Shown here: piece by piece, positions 62,862 through 64,000 of the stretch
How positions within the stretch are numbered: the stretch's first letter is position 1
Layout: every line of letters begins with the position of its first letter
NCBI GenBank assembly: GCA_900317625.1
Contig: ONHK01000003.1
Span: 62,001-126,000, forward strand
DNA length: 64,000 bases
Source: an uncultured Treponema sp.
Lineage (GTDB): Bacteria; Spirochaetota; Spirochaetia; Treponematales; Treponemataceae
Direction: 5' to 3'
Translations under genes and position numbers: made by a program
Notes under the pieces: model-generated
What the model was told of the DNA's origin: nothing
The model's input: the letters and a program-made list of their open reading frames with translations, nothing else
Database searches by the model: none

Positions 62862-64000
62862 TCAGTCAAACAAATCAGTTTTTTTGAGCCATTCGCATAC
62901 AGCCTCAGCATCTTTGTCCAAAGCACGGTCATCTTCCACAAATGCGCTCATTTTTCTAACTTCGGAATGAACTTTTTTTGTGAACGGCGCAAAATCTTCC
63001 GGACCAGCTAAATCAACAGCCTGCATAGCCGCAAGCAGATGAGTCGCAAACTGAAGGAAAACCAGCTCAATCTGCTCGTTCAACTTGCGCGCAGAAATTG
63101 TTCCCATCGAAACTTTATCCTGATTCAAAGCCTCAGTCGGAGCAGAAGTTATGCTTACCGGAAAACAATAAGTCTGAACTTCACCGCGAATCGCAGAAAT
63201 CGTAATCTGCGCTGCCTTAAATCCAAGACGCAAACCAGCACGCGGGCTATCCGCCGGAGTAAACGGAATCAGATTTTCCGTAAGCCCATTAAATTTTCCA
63301 TCAATTATAACTTCTGCCTGCTTGTCAGACAAATCAGCAATATTTGCCAACGCAGTACGCATATAATCGCAAGAAGCGCAAATATGACCGCCATAAAAAT
63401 TTCCAGTGTTATAAATGCGTTCAGCCTCAATATCAACAAGCGGATTATCATTTGCGCTGTTCAATTCCTCCGTAATCCATTCGCGGGCAATCCGCAAAGT
63501 ATCACGGTAAACGCCATTAATCTGCGGCGCACAACGAATAGAATATCTGTCCTGAATTTTATTCTGCTGAACAACAAATTTCTTCCCGTCCATCTTAGAA
63601 ATCTGGCTTTCCAAAAAATCCTCGTATCTAAAAACGCGCTTTGAATCTTTTATGATATTGTAAACATAAGCCGCAGACTCGCACTGACCTTTATGGTTCT
63701 TGATTTCACTTACTTTCGCAACAAACGGAGTATCTTTTCCGCGCGTAATCTCACTGGTAACCGCCGTTAAAAAATCAGAAATTTTCGCAAGCCGCTCAGC
63801 CTTTTTTATCGCAAGCGAAGCAACCGCCGTCATAACAGAAGTTCCATTCATAAGCGCAAGCCCTTCCTTCGCTTCAATCGGAAGAGGCTTTATTCCTTCC
63901 GCCTCAAACGCTTCCATCGTAGGCACAATTTTTCCCTTGTAATAAACATTTCGCTGGCCCATAATCGCCGCCGCAAGATACGAAAGCGGAGTCAAATCAC
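62862..64000 (-). CDS. Aromatic amino acid lyase (HutH/TAL family), N-terminus beyond the window
   Basis: The last 379 codons of a histidine/tyrosine/phenylalanine ammonia-lyase. The window opens just after the MIO-forming Ala-Ser-Gly: the first complete codons read D-L-T-P-L-S-Y, the sequence that follows ASG in the family. Also present: AKEGLALMNGTS, NTGNFYGGHI, ENLIPFTPADSPRAG and NQDKVSMGTISARKLNEQ. The NQDKVSMG segment differs from the EDHVSMG usual in histidine lyases, so a tyrosine or other substrate is possible. It releases ammonia from the amino acid by a self-made MIO cofactor. The other hut genes are not visible. Confidence 0.85.
   Translation of the reverse strand, partial: DLTPLSYLAAAIMGQRNVYYKGKIVPTMEAFEAEGIKPLPIEAKEGLALMNGTSVMTAVASLAIKKAERLAKISDFLTAVTSEITRGKDTPFVAKVSEIKNHKGQCESAAYVYNIIKDSKRVFRYEDFLESQISKMDGKKFVVQQNKIQDRYSIRCAPQINGVYRDTLRIAREWITEELNSANDNPLVDIEAERIYNTGNFYGGHICASCDYMRTALANIADLSDKQAEVIIDGKFNGLTENLIPFTPADSPRAGLRLGFKAAQITISAIRGEVQTYCFPVSITSAPTEALNQDKVSMGTISARKLNEQIELVFLQFATHLLAAMQAVDLAGPEDFAPFTKKVHSEVRKMSAFVEDDRALDKDAEAVCEWLKKTDLFD

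Noticed and set aside
63039-63644. 201-codon plus-strand frame
   Set aside because: Antisense shadow of the aromatic amino acid lyase; composition is Arg/Asn-rich and unlike a real protein.
1-64000. CRISPR arrays, prophage, insertion sequences
   Set aside because: No regularly spaced repeats, cas, integrase or transposase genes were seen in the window.

Overview
The window reads as a chromosomal stretch from a spirochaete, most likely a gut- or rumen-type Treponema. The basis is inference from gene content and style: AT-rich DNA, relaxed spirochaetal lipoboxes, the TIGR02757/DUF2400 protein, DUF4349 lipoprotein, PG0541-type RND partner, LuxS/Pfs pair, a secreted GH53 galactanase and several small outer-membrane-barrel-like proteins. 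There is no phage, transposase, plasmid or CRISPR signature. Nearly everything is housekeeping.

Layout. 1-7 kb: a sensor adenylate cyclase broken by one in-frame stop, a GH53 lipoprotein, a GDT1 cation transporter, tRNA-Thr and a protein with two cyclic-nucleotide-binding domains. 7-12 kb: PHP phosphoesterase, YifB/ComM ATPase, tRNA-Leu, RecQ, tRNA-Cys. 12-21 kb: small membrane protein, Nudix hydrolase, an ECF transporter with two ATPases and the T component fused in one chain, STAS-zinc ribbon protein, TrmJ, then (minus strand) ctpA-rsmE-wecG-like-sigma54 activator. 21-26 kb: MinD-like ATPase, lgt, dnaX, ybaB, recR. 26-31 kb: envelope proteins (DUF4349, SIMPL, barrel-like) divergent from prfA-prmC. 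31-37 kb: tolC-MFP-RND-PG0541 efflux operon and rel/spoT. 38-43 kb: esterase-like/U32/barrel/metallophosphoesterase operon divergent from metA. 44-47.5 kb: fabD-fabG-fabF-fabZ. 48-52 kb: dGTPase, methyltransferase, a PyrK-PyrD fusion. 52-64 kb: a long minus-strand run with an unrecognised 573-aa protein, birA, a double PII-like protein, DUF1538 transporter, luxS, mtnN, lspA, Nif3, an unknown membrane protein, YdcF, DUF2400 and the start-truncated end of an aromatic amino acid lyase.

The most striking cross-cutting pattern is promoter architecture. At least thirteen operon-first genes have a -10 hexamer followed by exactly 6 or 7 bases and then the start codon, with no Shine-Dalgarno; this predicts leaderless mRNAs. 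Genes inside operons instead carry clear GGAG/AGGA ribosome sites, so two modes of initiation seem to be used side by side.

The second theme is intergenic structure: several inverted-repeat elements at gene boundaries (36.6, 44.0, 50.0 and 61.0 kb), some of which include a start or stop codon in the repeat arm; GC-rich patches; a 23-bp copy of the tRNA-Thr 3' end; and a terminator hairpin at 47.8 kb whose loop carries CCTCC, the complement of the Shine-Dalgarno sequence, which may belong to a small RNA. All functional calls are made by eye from protein motifs; no search was run.
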